Origin: Nocardia panacis
GTDB taxonomy: Bacteria; Actinomycetota; Actinomycetes; Mycobacteriales; Mycobacteriaceae
Assembly: GCF_003598715.1 (NCBI RefSeq)
Contig: NZ_QZFU01000006.1
Span: forward strand, 248,001 to 312,000
Reading direction: 5' to 3'
DNA length: 64,000 bases
Part shown: piece by piece, positions 8,528 through 16,981 of the stretch
Layout: the number at the start of each line of letters is the position of its first letter
Numbering within the stretch: position 1 is the first letter of the stretch
Position numbers and translations under genes: made by a program
Notes under the pieces: model-generated
The model's database searches: none
Told to the model about the DNA's origin: nothing
Seen by the model: the letters and a program-made list of their open reading frames with translations, nothing else

Positions 8528-9980
8528 CCTGCGAGGCGAGCAGTCTGAGCGGATCCGCGCGAATGCCGAAGCGGTCGCGCAGGACGTGGCGGGCGGCGTG
8601 CAGGCCGCTCATACCGTGCACGCCGGGACCGGGTGGGGTGGCGGCCGAGCACAGGTAGACACCGGGTAGCGGTGTGGCGTAAGGATTCCAGCGCGGGGCG
8701 GGGCGGAAGACCAACTGGCGCAGGGTCATCGCGCCCGCCGAGATATCGCCGCCGACGTAGTTGGCATTGTGGGCGGGCAGGTCGGCGGCGGTGTAGACGT
8801 GGTGCGCCAGAATCAGGTCGCGGAAACCCGGTGCGAAGCGCTCGATTTGGGCGATGACATCGGCGCTCACATCGCGGGACGAGCCATTGGGCACGTGGGT
8901 GTAGGCGTAGAGGGTGTGGCCACCGGCAGGGGCGCGACTGTCGTCGACGACGCCCGGCTGAATGGCCAGGACGTAGGGTCGCTGCGCATGTCGCCCCGCC
9001 GCGACAGCGCGTTCGGCGGCCATGGCTTCGGCGCGGGTGCCCACCAAGTGCAGGGTGCCCGCCAGCTCGCAGCCCTCGGCCTGCCACGGCACCGGACCGG
9101 ACAGTGCGAAATCCACCTTGCAGGCCGCGCCGCCGTAGTGGAATCGGCGCAGCCGCCCGGCATATCGCGCGGGCAGCCGCGCACCCGCGATGCGCAGCAG
9201 GTCGGCGGGGGCGGTATCCAGGACGATGGCGCGGGCGGGCGCCAACTCGTCCAGCGTGTTCACCCGATGCCCGGTGTGCACCCGACCGCCGAGCCGTTCG
9301 AGTTCCGCGCGCAACGCGTCCGCGATGGCCTGGCTGCCGCCGCGCGGAATGACCCAGCCGCCCGCGTGCGCGAGGGTGCCGAGCAGCAGGCCCGCGCCCG
9401 CGGCGGGTAGGGCGCGCGGCGGGGTGATGGCGTGCGTGGCGACACCGGTCAGCAGGGCGGGGGCGATCTCGTCGCGGAATCGGTTGTTCCACAGCGGAGT
9501 TCCCTGCTCGAGAACGCGCAGGCCGAAACGGACCGCCGTGAGCGGGTCGGACGGGACCCGCCGCAGATCCGACATCGCCGCGGCCACCACCTCCGGCCAG
9601 TGCCGCACCAGCGGGCCGAACAGCGTTCGCCACGCGGGACCGTCAGGGCCGAGACCCGCGACGGTGCGGTCCAGATCGCGCCACGCCAACCCGGCCCGAC
9701 CGCCGTCGAGGGGATGCGCGTAGGAGACCTGCGGTGCGAGCAGTTCCACCCCGTGCGCGGCCAAGTCGAAGGCGCGAAAGACCGGTGACGCCAGCGCCAT
9801 TGGGTGCGCGCCCGCGCAGATGTCGTGCCGGTAGCCGGGCAGGGTGAGTTCGGTGGTGCGCGATCCGCCCCCTGCGACATCCTGTGCCTCGAATACCTCG
9901 ACCGAGAGCCCGGCCCGCGCCAGGATCACCGCGGCCACCAGACCATTGGGGCCGGAGCCGACCACCGCAACATCGCGCAT
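8520..9980 (-). CDS. Phytoene-desaturase-like FAD-dependent oxidoreductase
   Basis: 486 residues. An N-terminal dinucleotide-binding motif VGSGPNGLVAA at 7-17 is followed by the FEAQDVAGGGSRTTELTLPG segment typical of phytoene dehydrogenase/CrtI-like proteins. The C-terminal FAD signature PGVYLCSAATPPGPGVHGMSG is clear. No other carotenoid gene is nearby (no crtB or crtE), so the substrate is unknown; such orphan homologues are common in Nocardia and Mycobacterium. The ATG at 9980 has GGAGG immediately upstream and a TAGCGT hexamer. Convergent with manA, with an 8-bp overlap of the coding ends. Confidence 0.85.
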   Translation of the reverse strand: MRDVAVVGSGPNGLVAAVILARAGLSVEVFEAQDVAGGGSRTTELTLPGYRHDICAGAHPMALASPVFRAFDLAAHGVELLAPQVSYAHPLDGGRAGLAWRDLDRTVAGLGPDGPAWRTLFGPLVRHWPEVVAAAMSDLRRVPSDPLTAVRFGLRVLEQGTPLWNNRFRDEIAPALLTGVATHAITPPRALPAAGAGLLLGTLAHAGGWVIPRGGSQAIADALRAELERLGGRVHTGHRVNTLDELAPARAIVLDTAPADLLRIAGARLPARYAGRLRRFHYGGAACKVDFALSGPVPWQAEGCELAGTLHLVGTRAEAMAAERAVAAGRHAQRPYVLAIQPGVVDDSRAPAGGHTLYAYTHVPNGSSRDVSADVIAQIERFAPGFRDLILAHHVYTAADLPAHNANYVGGDISAGAMTLRQLVFRPAPRWNPYATPLPGVYLCSAATPPGPGVHGMSGLHAARHVLRDRFGIRADPLRLLASQAS

Positions 9981-9986
9981 GCCTCC

Positions 9987-9992
9987 ACGCTA
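9987..9992 (-). promoter_or_regulatory. Candidate -10 hexamer TAGCGT of the FAD oxidoreductase
   Basis: TAGCGT on the minus strand ends 6 nt before the ATG at 9980. A GGAGG lies between them, so a very short leader rather than none is also possible. Confidence 0.3.
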
Positions 9993-10096
9993 CCGATGAA
10001 TTCCGCACGGCCTGCCCGTCAACAGAGCTGCAGGCGTCACATCGAAAAAGTGATCCGTCATGGCGCCCCGGAGAAGTGGGCCGCGTGAACCGCGAA

Positions 10097-10119
10097 GGGC
10101 TCGCGCGGTACGCGAGCCC
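10097..10119 (-). terminator. Hairpin terminator downstream of dctA
   Basis: A perfect 9-bp stem GGGCTCGCG / CGCGAGCCC with a 5-nt loop CGGTA, lying 55-78 bp past the dctA stop and before the oxidoreductase promoter. No clear U-tract, as is usual in high-GC actinobacteria. Confidence 0.55.
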
Positions 10120-10173
10120 CTCGGCCCGAGCCTGCGCGTCCCAGTCGCGCGGGCTCGGGTAGTGAAACAGGTC

Positions 10174-11517
10174 CTATTTTGCCGGCGCGGGTTCCGACGC
10201 GCCCGCCGGGGTCGCGTGCTCGTCCACCATGGTGGCTTCGTCGAACGGGATCTCCCGGTCCAGCACCGCGCGCGCCCGGTCCACATCCAGGGTGCGGGTC
10301 CAGGTGCCGATGAGCAGCGTGGCCACCGAATTGCCCGCGAAATTGGTCAGCGCCCGCGCCTCGGACATGAAGCGATCGATGCCGACGATAAGACCGACAC
10401 CGTCGAGCAGATCCGGCCGGTGACTCTGCAATCCACCCGCCAGCGTCGCCAGACCCGCGCCGGTCACCCCGGCCGCGCCCTTCGAGGCCACGATCATGAA
10501 CACCAGCAACCCGACCTGCTCGCCCAGGTTCAGCGGTTTGCCCATGGCCTCCGCGATGAACAGCGAGGCCATGGTCAGGTAGATGGCCGTACCGTCCAGG
10601 TTGAACGAGTACCCGGTCGGCACCACGACACCCACGGTGCTGCGATCGACACCCAGATGATCCATCTTCGCGATCAGCCGGGGCAGCGCCGACTCCGAGG
10701 ACGAGGTGGCCACGATCAGCAGGAATTCACGCGCCAGATACCGCACCAGCTTGAACACCGACACCCGCGACACCGCCCACAGCAGCGAACCGAGCACACC
10801 GAAGACGAAGATCAGACAGGTCAGATAGAACGCGACCATGAGCATGGCCAGTTTGACCACGGCATCCAGGCCGGTCTTGGCCACCACATTCGCCATCGCG
10901 CCGAACGCGCCGATCGGTGCCAGCCACAGGATCATCACCAGGATCCGGAAGACCACCTTCTGGATGGCCGCCACCCCGCGCACCAGCGGTTCGCCGGCCG
11001 ACCCCATCGCCTGCAGCGCGAATCCGACGAGCAGCGCCACGAACAGCGCCTGCAGCACGCTGCCCGCCGTCAGCGCCGACACCAGCGAAGTGGGGATGAT
11101 GCTCTGCAGGAAATCCCAGGTGCCGCCCGCGCTGTGCGCGGTCTTGGCGTACTCCGCGCCCGCCTTCGCGGTCTTGGCGATATTCATGCCCGTACCGGGA
11201 TGCAGCAGATTGCCCACCACGAGCCCGATACCGAGCGCGACGGTCGACATGATCATGAAGTAGCCGATCGCCAACCCGCCGACCTTGCCGACGGTGGCCG
11301 CTTTCCGAATGGACCCGATGCCGAGCACAATCGTGCAGAAGATGACCGGGGCGATCATCATCTTGATCAGGTTGACGAACATGGTGCCCAGCGGGGCCAC
11401 CGCCGCACCGAATCCCGGTGCCAGCCAACCGACCAGCACACCCGCGACAACCGCGACAATGACGGCCAAATACAGCCAATGGGTGCGGTCGCGCCGCTTG
11501 GTTTGGGTCGTATCCAT
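10174..11517 (-). CDS. dctA: C4-dicarboxylate symporter, DctA / DAACS family
   Basis: 447 residues, multi-spanning inner-membrane protein that imports succinate, fumarate or malate with cations. The family signature is complete: the serine-rich hairpin ATSSSESALP, the substrate/cation segment with GYSFNLDGTAIY, and the later GTGAGLATL-type re-entrant loop, here KGAAGVTGAGLATL. The tail is short, hydrophilic and Pro/Ala-rich. It is divergent from a DcuS/CitA-type histidine kinase and a CitB-type regulator, and that arrangement strongly suggests these two control it in response to external dicarboxylates. Confidence 0.92.
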   Translation of the reverse strand: MDTTQTKRRDRTHWLYLAVIVAVVAGVLVGWLAPGFGAAVAPLGTMFVNLIKMMIAPVIFCTIVLGIGSIRKAATVGKVGGLAIGYFMIMSTVALGIGLVVGNLLHPGTGMNIAKTAKAGAEYAKTAHSAGGTWDFLQSIIPTSLVSALTAGSVLQALFVALLVGFALQAMGSAGEPLVRGVAAIQKVVFRILVMILWLAPIGAFGAMANVVAKTGLDAVVKLAMLMVAFYLTCLIFVFGVLGSLLWAVSRVSVFKLVRYLAREFLLIVATSSSESALPRLIAKMDHLGVDRSTVGVVVPTGYSFNLDGTAIYLTMASLFIAEAMGKPLNLGEQVGLLVFMIVASKGAAGVTGAGLATLAGGLQSHRPDLLDGVGLIVGIDRFMSEARALTNFAGNSVATLLIGTWTRTLDVDRARAVLDREIPFDEATMVDEHATPAGASEPAPAK

Positions 11518-11642
11518 ATCGGGTTGGTCATCCTCACGCCTGGTACCGAATCAGGCGCGATACACCTGACCATGCAGAATGGTGGCCGCGAAGGTGACAG
11601 CGGTCACGGTTTCGTTCATTACGTTCAGCCGGAAGGGCATCG
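11518..11642. promoter_or_regulatory. Divergent dctA / sensor-kinase promoter region with three dyads
   Basis: 125 bp with three perfect short inverted repeats: CGCCTG-N9-CAGGCG (11537-11557), ACCAT-N5-ATGGT (11569-11583) and GTGAC-N4-GTCAC (11594-11607). The last is the best candidate for a site of the response regulator, because it lies close to the kinase start (ribosome site GGAAGGG near 11631). Assignment to any protein is inference. Confidence 0.45.
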
Positions 11643-13193
11643 ATGAGACATGGGCGGTTATCGCTGGCCGCACAGACCTTCCTGCTGCAACTGGTGGTGC
11701 TCGCACTTGTCGTGATCGCGGGGGTAGGGCTCGCGGTTGTGGAAGAACGACACAACCGCGACGAAGCCACCCGCCAGCAGGTGACCGCGGTGGCGGTGAG
11801 CCTGGCGCAGGCGCCGTCCACCGTCGCCGCGCTGGACACACCCGATCCGAGCCCGCGACTGCAACCGGTCACCGAGCGGATCCGCCACGCGACCGGACTG
11901 GATTTCATCGTGGTGATGGCCCCGGACCGGACCCGATACACCCACACCAATCCCGCGCTGATCGGGGCGCTGTTCAGCGGCAATATCGACCGGGCGCTGG
12001 ACGGAGCGACCTTCACCGAGCTGTATCCCGGCTCGCTGGGACCCTCGATTCGGGCAGTCACCCCGATCCGCGACGGCGACCGGATCATCGGATTGGTCGC
12101 GGCGGGCGTCACCCGCGCCAAGATCGGCGACCAGGTCGGCGCGCAGTTGCCGCTGATCCTCGGCGTCAGCGCCATCGCACTGGTGCTCGCCGCGCTCGGC
12201 TCCCTGCTGCTCAGTCGCCGATTGCGCAGGCAGACCCGCGGCTTGGCCCCGGACGAGCTGCGCACGATGTACGAGCACCACGACGCGGTGCTGCACTCCA
12301 TGCACGAGGGGCTGCTGGTCTTCGAACCCGGCGGGACGCGCGCACGGGTCGTCAACGACGAGGCGCGGCGGCTGCTGGACCTGTCCGCGGGCACGGTCGA
12401 TCGAGTCGACCTGCCGGTGTCGTTGCAGCGGATGGGCGCCGGGCTGGTGCGCGACGAGATGCACGTCACCGATTCGCGCATCCTGCTGGTCAACCAGGAC
12501 ACGGTGGCCTGGGGCGGACGCGACACGGGCAGCGTGCTGACCATTCGCGACCACACCGAATTGCGGGAGGTGCTCGGCGAACTCGATTCGGTGCGCGGTT
12601 TCGCCGAATCGCTGCGCGCGCAGGCCCACGAATCGGCCAACCGCCTGCACACCGTGGTCACCATGGTCGAGTTGGGCCGCTACCGGGAGGCCGTCGACTT
12701 CGCCACCGCCGAACTGCGACTCTCGCAGGCACTCATCGACCGGTTGCTGACCTCGGTCGGCGATCCGGCGCTCGCCGCGTTGCTGCTCGGCAAGGTGAAT
12801 CAGGCGGGTGAGCGCGGTATCGAATTGACCATCACCGCGGACACCGCGCTCGATTCGACCGCGCCGCTCTCGGCGCACGAGGCGGTGACGCTGGTCGGCA
12901 ACCTGATCGACAACGCGTTGGATGCGACCGGGGGCGGTCCGGTGAGCTGGGTCGAGGTGACGGTGCGCCATGATGATTCGATGCTTTTCGTGCGAGTCGC
13001 CGACAGTGGTCCCGGTATGTCGGGCGAGACCTTCGCCCGCGCCGCCGAGCGCGGCTACTCCACCAAGGTCGACCATCAGGGACTGGGTCTGGCCCTGGTG
13101 CATCGGGTGGTGTCCCGATACGGCGGCGAGATCGGCACCGACGAATATCCGGAGAGCGCGGTGACCGTGCGGATCCCACGGGTGGACCGATGA
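11643..13193 (+). CDS. DcuS/CitA/DctB-type sensor histidine kinase
   Basis: 516 residues. Layout: TM1 at about 12-32, an extracytoplasmic PAS-like sensor at about 35-165 with the family's TGLDFIVVM and RYTHTNP motifs, TM2 at about 168-190, a cytoplasmic PAS at about 210-305, then a Spo0B-like dimerisation helix with probable phospho-His329 in QAHESANRLH. The ATPase domain carries an N-box NLIDNALDA (420-428) and G1 box DSGPGM (454-459). It senses carboxylates outside the cell and phosphorylates the regulator encoded next, whose ATG overlaps this gene's TGA. Divergent from dctA. Confidence 0.9.
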   Translation: MRHGRLSLAAQTFLLQLVVLALVVIAGVGLAVVEERHNRDEATRQQVTAVAVSLAQAPSTVAALDTPDPSPRLQPVTERIRHATGLDFIVVMAPDRTRYTHTNPALIGALFSGNIDRALDGATFTELYPGSLGPSIRAVTPIRDGDRIIGLVAAGVTRAKIGDQVGAQLPLILGVSAIALVLAALGSLLLSRRLRRQTRGLAPDELRTMYEHHDAVLHSMHEGLLVFEPGGTRARVVNDEARRLLDLSAGTVDRVDLPVSLQRMGAGLVRDEMHVTDSRILLVNQDTVAWGGRDTGSVLTIRDHTELREVLGELDSVRGFAESLRAQAHESANRLHTVVTMVELGRYREAVDFATAELRLSQALIDRLLTSVGDPALAALLLGKVNQAGERGIELTITADTALDSTAPLSAHEAVTLVGNLIDNALDATGGGPVSWVEVTVRHDDSMLFVRVADSGPGMSGETFARAAERGYSTKVDHQGLGLALVHRVVSRYGGEIGTDEYPESAVTVRIPRVDR

Positions 13194-13900
13194 TCCGGGT
13201 GCTGATCGTCGAGGACGAACCGCTGATCGCCGAGGCGCATCGCGCCTATGTGGATCGGATCCCCGGATTCGTGCCGGTCGCCGTGGCCCATACCGGCCGC
13301 GAGGCGATGCGGGTGACCGCCGATGCCGCCGCGGCGGACGCGCCGATCGATCTGGTGCTCATGGATATCGGGCTGCCCGATGCCAGCGGGCTGGATGTGG
13401 CGGCCGCCATGAACGGGTTGGCGCCGCGCCCCGATGTCATCGCCATCACCTCCGCGCGGGATCTGGCGCTGGTGCGCACCGCGGTCTCCTACGGCATCGT
13501 CCTCTACCTGCTCAAACCCTTCACTTTCGCCGCCTTCCGCGACAAGTTGGACCGCTACCGAGAATTCCGCGCCGCCCTCCCCGCGGGCGAGGCCGCCCTC
13601 TCCCAACACGACATAGATCGCGCCCTGGGCGCACTGCGCACCACCGACCCCCGAGCCGCCGCCCCGAAGGGCATCGCCCCGCAAACCCTCGAGGAGATCT
13701 CCCGCGCCGTGCGCGCCGCCCCCGACGGCGTCACCGCCGCCGACACCGCCGCCACCGTGGGCGTCTCCCGCATCACCGCCTGGCGCTACTTGGAAAAGCT
13801 CGCCGAGGACAACCTCGTCACCCGCCGCTCCGACTACGGCCGAGCCGGCCGCCCCAAAACCCGCTACATCTGGCGCGCGGGCCTCGCTAAATCCCCGTGA
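13190..13900 (+). CDS. CitB/DcuR-type response regulator
   Basis: 236 residues. Receiver domain 1-120 with the acidic pair Glu8-Asp9-Glu10, phospho-acceptor Asp59 in LVLMDIGLP, Thr/Ser in AITSA and Lys109 in YLLKPF. The C-terminal half has a winged-helix segment (VTAADTAATVGVSRITAWRYL) like the CitT/DcuR family, which binds DNA upstream of dicarboxylate or citrate genes. ATGA overlap with the kinase gene. Likely activator of dctA. Codon usage in the second half is noticeably richer in C-ending codons, but I see no sign of transfer. Confidence 0.9.
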   Translation: MIRVLIVEDEPLIAEAHRAYVDRIPGFVPVAVAHTGREAMRVTADAAAADAPIDLVLMDIGLPDASGLDVAAAMNGLAPRPDVIAITSARDLALVRTAVSYGIVLYLLKPFTFAAFRDKLDRYREFRAALPAGEAALSQHDIDRALGALRTTDPRAAAPKGIAPQTLEEISRAVRAAPDGVTAADTAATVGVSRITAWRYLEKLAEDNLVTRRSDYGRAGRPKTRYIWRAGLAKSP

Positions 13901-13933
13901 GATCAGACTGGCGCGAAGTCACATGAGAGCGTT

Positions 13934-13955
13934 TGTGTACACATTTGCGTACACT
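13934..13955 (+). promoter_or_regulatory. Operator/promoter of the Fic toxin-antitoxin operon
   Basis: Two related palindrome-like elements, TGTGTACACA (13934-13943, perfect dyad) and TGCGTACACT (13946-13955), have their GTAC cores 12 bp apart. The second contains TACACT, a -10 hexamer ending 6 nt before the ATG at 13962, so the transcript may be leaderless. An autorepressor bound here would block RNA polymerase directly, as Phd/YefM antitoxins do. The stretch is clearly AT-richer than its surroundings. Confidence 0.6.
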
Positions 13956-13961
13956 TAAATC

Positions 13962-14282
13962 ATGGTGATGATCGAAACACTGTCTGTGCGCGAGGCTCGA
14001 GAGCAACTATCGGGGATGCTCGAGCGGTTTCGTCGTGGCGACCGGACACCGGTCGGAGTCGGATCGCACCGCAAGACCGAGGCCGTGATGGTACCGCTGG
14101 CAGTCTTCGAGGAGCTCACCGCCGAACGAACCAGGGCGCTGACCTCGGCCACGGGATCGTTGCGCGCCGAAGGTCTCGAAGCCGGCCCGGAGGCCGAGGA
14201 CATCTTCGACCGGTGGGCGCGCGGTGAGATCACCACCGCTCAAATGCGGCAACTCATTCGAGACCGCCACGGCGTGGAATGA
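13962..14282 (+). CDS. Antitoxin: Phd/YefM-like N-terminus fused to VbhA-like Fic-inhibitor C-terminus
   Basis: 106 residues. Residues 3-55 (IETLSVREAREQLSGMLERF and onward) read as a Phd/YefM-type DNA-binding antitoxin domain. Residues 60-100 carry S66-L-R-A-E70-G71, which fits the [S/T]xxxE[G/N] inhibitory motif of class I Fic antitoxins. This is followed by GLEAGPEAEDIFDRWARGEI, very like the segment after the motif in VbhA. The motif glutamate would contact the Fic arginine finger and block ATP binding. The TGA stop overlaps the fic ATG (ATGA). An in-frame ATG at 13968 is an alternative start. See the finding for why this combination is unusual. Confidence 0.85.
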   Translation: MVMIETLSVREAREQLSGMLERFRRGDRTPVGVGSHRKTEAVMVPLAVFEELTAERTRALTSATGSLRAEGLEAGPEAEDIFDRWARGEITTAQMRQLIRDRHGVE

Positions 14283-14854
14283 CCACAGACCCATACGTCG
14301 ACCCCCAATCGGGTGTCTTGCGCAATCGGCTGCGCATCACCGAACCCGCACGGCTGCGCCGAGCCGAAGCGGAGTTGACCTTGGCCGCCCTCGTCGACCT
14401 GGAGACCAGGATTCTGCCCGGCGGGTACGACCTGGATCACCAGTGCGCCTTTCACCGGGAAATCTTCGGCGAGGTCTACCCGTGGGCCGGTGAAGTCCGA
14501 GTTGTCGGTATCGCCCGAACAGATCCGTTCTGTCTGCCGCAGCACATCACCGGCTATGCCAGAGACGTCTTCGATCGACTCGCCAAGGAACAACACCTGC
14601 GCGGCATGAAACAGCCCGAGTTCACCGACCGTTTGGCCTACTACTTTGCCGAGGTCAATGCGGTCCATCCCTTCCGCGAAGGCAACGGCCGGACTCAGCG
14701 GGCCTTCTTCCGCCAGCTCGCCGCCGAGGCGGGTTGGCGGCTCGACTGGTCCGCGCTCGATGCCACTCGGAACACGCATGCGTCGATGGCGTCGCTACGC
14801 GGCGACAACCAACCTCTTCGGGACCTGCTCCGGTCGCTCGTGCGGCCCGGGTGA
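14279..14854 (+). CDS. Fic-domain AMP-transferase toxin
   Basis: 191 residues. The active-site motif H130-PFREGNGRTQ-R141 is complete, including the catalytic His, the acidic residue replaced by Glu134 as often seen, and the two arginines. Upstream flap and helices (FHREIFGEVYPWAGEVR, TDPFCLP) are typical of stand-alone Fic toxins of the VbhT/Fic-1 type that adenylylate targets such as DNA gyrase or topoisomerase IV. There is no inhibitory alpha-helix inside the protein, so it should be a class I enzyme controlled by the preceding antitoxin, with which it is translationally coupled. The target is unknown. Confidence 0.9.
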   Translation: MTTDPYVDPQSGVLRNRLRITEPARLRRAEAELTLAALVDLETRILPGGYDLDHQCAFHREIFGEVYPWAGEVRVVGIARTDPFCLPQHITGYARDVFDRLAKEQHLRGMKQPEFTDRLAYYFAEVNAVHPFREGNGRTQRAFFRQLAAEAGWRLDWSALDATRNTHASMASLRGDNQPLRDLLRSLVRPG

Positions 14855-14861
14855 GCGCGCG

Positions 14862-16163
14862 TCAGGCGGCGGCGGGGGTGTGGGTGGGTTGGCCGAGGTG
14901 GACGGGCATTTGGGAGTAGCCGTGGAGGGTGAAGAGGGGGCGGGGGCGGGGTGGGGAGGTAAGGCGGAGGTCGGGATAGCGGGTGAACAGGGCGCGCAGG
15001 GCGTAGGCGCCTTCCATGCGGGCCAGGCTGGCGCCGAGGCAGACGTGGATGCCGGAGCTGAAAGTCAGGTGGTCCTTGGCGTTTCGGCGGGTGATGTCGA
15101 AGGTGGCGGGTTCGGGGAAGACATTCGGATCGCGGTTCGCGCCCGCCAGTGAGACGACGATGGATTCGCCCGCCTTGATGCGGACGTCCGCAAGGTCGAT
15201 ATCGGTGAGCGCGGTGCGGGCGGTGGTCTGGACCGGGGGGTCGATGCGCAGGATCTCCTCGACGGCATTGGGCCACAGGTCGGGTTCGGCGCGCAGCCGG
15301 GCCAATTGGTCCGGGTGGGCCAGCAATTGGACGACGCCGTTGCCGATGAGATTGACCGTGGTCTCGAAGCCTGCGCCGATGATGAGGCTGGCATTGGCCT
15401 TCAATGCGAGATCGTCGAGTTCGCCGCCGCGGACCATCGCGCTGAAGATATCGTCGCCGGGTTCGCGACGCAGGCGCGCGATATGGGCCTCGAGGTATTC
15501 GTCCATCATTTCCATGGCCGCCATGGCGCGTCGATAGGACGACCAGGAGACACCGACATCGAGCAGCGGGGTCGTGGTGTCGCCCCAGTCCAGGAACATG
15601 TCCTGGTCGGCGTCGGGCAGTCCGAGCATGCCGGAGATGATGGCGATGGGCAGCCGCGAGGAGAAGGCCCGGACCAGATCGACGGATCCGTCGGCGGGCA
15701 GCGAATCGAGCAGGTCTCGGGTGACGGTCTCGACCCGGTCCCGCAGTTTGGCGATGGCGCGCGGGGTGAAGGCCGAGGTCACCGGTTTGCGCATGGCCGT
15801 GTGGTCCGGCGGGTTGATCACCAGCATGGATGGCGGTTCGACCGGCATGGGCGGCAGCGGGAAGCGGGCGGCGAAGCGCGCCAACGGCCGGGGCGGTTCG
15901 TAGGTTCCGATGGTGCGCACGCCGAATCGGTTGTCCCGCAGGATCGAACGGATCAGTTCGTGATCGCAGGACACCCAGGATATCGGGGTGCGCACCACCC
16001 GGCCCCGCGCGCGCAATTGCTCGACGAGCGGGTACGGGTCGGCGAATCCGCGCGGCCCGCCCATCAGTTCGGCGAAGACCTCGCCGCGCCGGGCCGCCGC
16101 GCGCAGCAGGCACCTCGGCACGCCCTGTGCAGGCAACCATCGGAACAAGTACTGCGGCTTCAT
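14862..16163 (-). CDS. Cytochrome P450
   Basis: 433 residues, soluble bacterial class I type. I-helix AGFETT at 264-269 for oxygen activation, ExxR as E303-I-L-R306, and the haem loop FSSGIHVCLG at 368-377 with Cys375 as the axial thiolate. No ferredoxin or ferredoxin reductase gene adjoins it, so electrons must come from elsewhere. The C-terminus is proline-rich. It converges on the Fic gene with a gap of only 7 bp. The ATG at 16163 has a TACGGT hexamer 8 nt upstream. Substrate unknown. Confidence 0.93.
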   Translation of the reverse strand: MKPQYLFRWLPAQGVPRCLLRAAARRGEVFAELMGGPRGFADPYPLVEQLRARGRVVRTPISWVSCDHELIRSILRDNRFGVRTIGTYEPPRPLARFAARFPLPPMPVEPPSMLVINPPDHTAMRKPVTSAFTPRAIAKLRDRVETVTRDLLDSLPADGSVDLVRAFSSRLPIAIISGMLGLPDADQDMFLDWGDTTTPLLDVGVSWSSYRRAMAAMEMMDEYLEAHIARLRREPGDDIFSAMVRGGELDDLALKANASLIIGAGFETTVNLIGNGVVQLLAHPDQLARLRAEPDLWPNAVEEILRIDPPVQTTARTALTDIDLADVRIKAGESIVVSLAGANRDPNVFPEPATFDITRRNAKDHLTFSSGIHVCLGASLARMEGAYALRALFTRYPDLRLTSPPRPRPLFTLHGYSQMPVHLGQPTHTPAAA

Positions 16164-16171
16164 ATTTCACC

Positions 16172-16177
16172 ACCGTA
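16172..16177 (-). promoter_or_regulatory. Candidate -10 hexamer TACGGT of the P450 gene
   Basis: TACGGT on the minus strand ends 8 nt before the ATG at 16163; no Shine-Dalgarno sequence is apparent. Confidence 0.3.
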
Positions 16178-16241
16178 CGGATTTCCGGCGAACCGGGGAA
16201 CCTGCCCTGGTCGGAGCGCGGGGCAATACCCTGGTAGGAGC

Positions 16242-16961
16242 TCAGAGCCGCGCGGTGACCCGCTCGGTCTCCGCGCGCCGCGCCTGTAGCGCCGGATCGG
16301 GATTGGCGACCTGCACCAGCGAGGCGCCCGCCGCGAGTACGGCGACGAACCCGTCGATCAGTTCCTCGGCGGTATCCCACGGCCTGCTCGACAGCACCCG
16401 GTCGCTCAAGGAGATCCCTTGCCGCAGCGCGGATTTGCGTGCCCGCGCCAATACATCGGCGACGGGATGACCGTCGAGTGCGACGCCCGCGCCCGCGGGC
16501 AGGAATTGGTCGCCGTGCACGCGCACCGAGGTGGCGAAATCGGTGATGCCGATCGGCAGGTCCGGCACGGGCGCGCCGAGCGGGTCCAGCGAGAGGGCCG
16601 CGACCTCGGCGATGCCGTTGGTGTCGGCAATCCGCTGCGGGGTGGTCAACGCCAGGTCGGCGTCGGGGTCGGCGTGCAGCACCACCTCGGTCCCGGCCCA
16701 CCAGCAGCCGAGCAGCACCGCGGCGGTCTGCCAGTGCGGGGGTAGCAGCACCGCGACCCTGGCTCCGGTGCCGATGCCGAATTCGTCGCGAATCAGGTTG
16801 GCTGTCTTGGCCGCCCAGTTGGCCAGGGTCAGACCGGACAGTTCGATGCGCGCGCCGGTGGCGTCGTCGTAGTAGGTGACGCGCGGCCCGGTGGGGTCGC
16901 GGGCCAGGATCGGGTCGAGTACGGCTTCGGTCAGGGTGTGGGTCGAATGGTCGTCGCGCAT
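16242..16961 (-). CDS. TIGR03089-family protein (truncated adenylate-forming-like fold)
   Basis: 239 residues. Segments TGPRVTYYDDATGARIELSG, LANWAAKTANLI and ARVAVLLPPHWQTAAVLLGC are the conserved core of actinobacterial TIGR03089 proteins. These resemble the N-terminal part of acyl-CoA synthetases (AMP-binding) but stop before the P-loop and catalytic regions, so adenylation activity is not expected. The gene directly follows the LCP gene on the same strand, 20 bp after its stop, matching the Rv3267-Rv3268 order I recall. Role unknown, plausibly envelope-related by context. Confidence 0.8.
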   Translation of the reverse strand: MRDDHSTHTLTEAVLDPILARDPTGPRVTYYDDATGARIELSGLTLANWAAKTANLIRDEFGIGTGARVAVLLPPHWQTAAVLLGCWWAGTEVVLHADPDADLALTTPQRIADTNGIAEVAALSLDPLGAPVPDLPIGITDFATSVRVHGDQFLPAGAGVALDGHPVADVLARARKSALRQGISLSDRVLSSRPWDTAEELIDGFVAVLAAGASLVQVANPDPALQARRAETERVTARL

Positions 16962-16981
16962 CGTCTATTTCACGCACTTCG

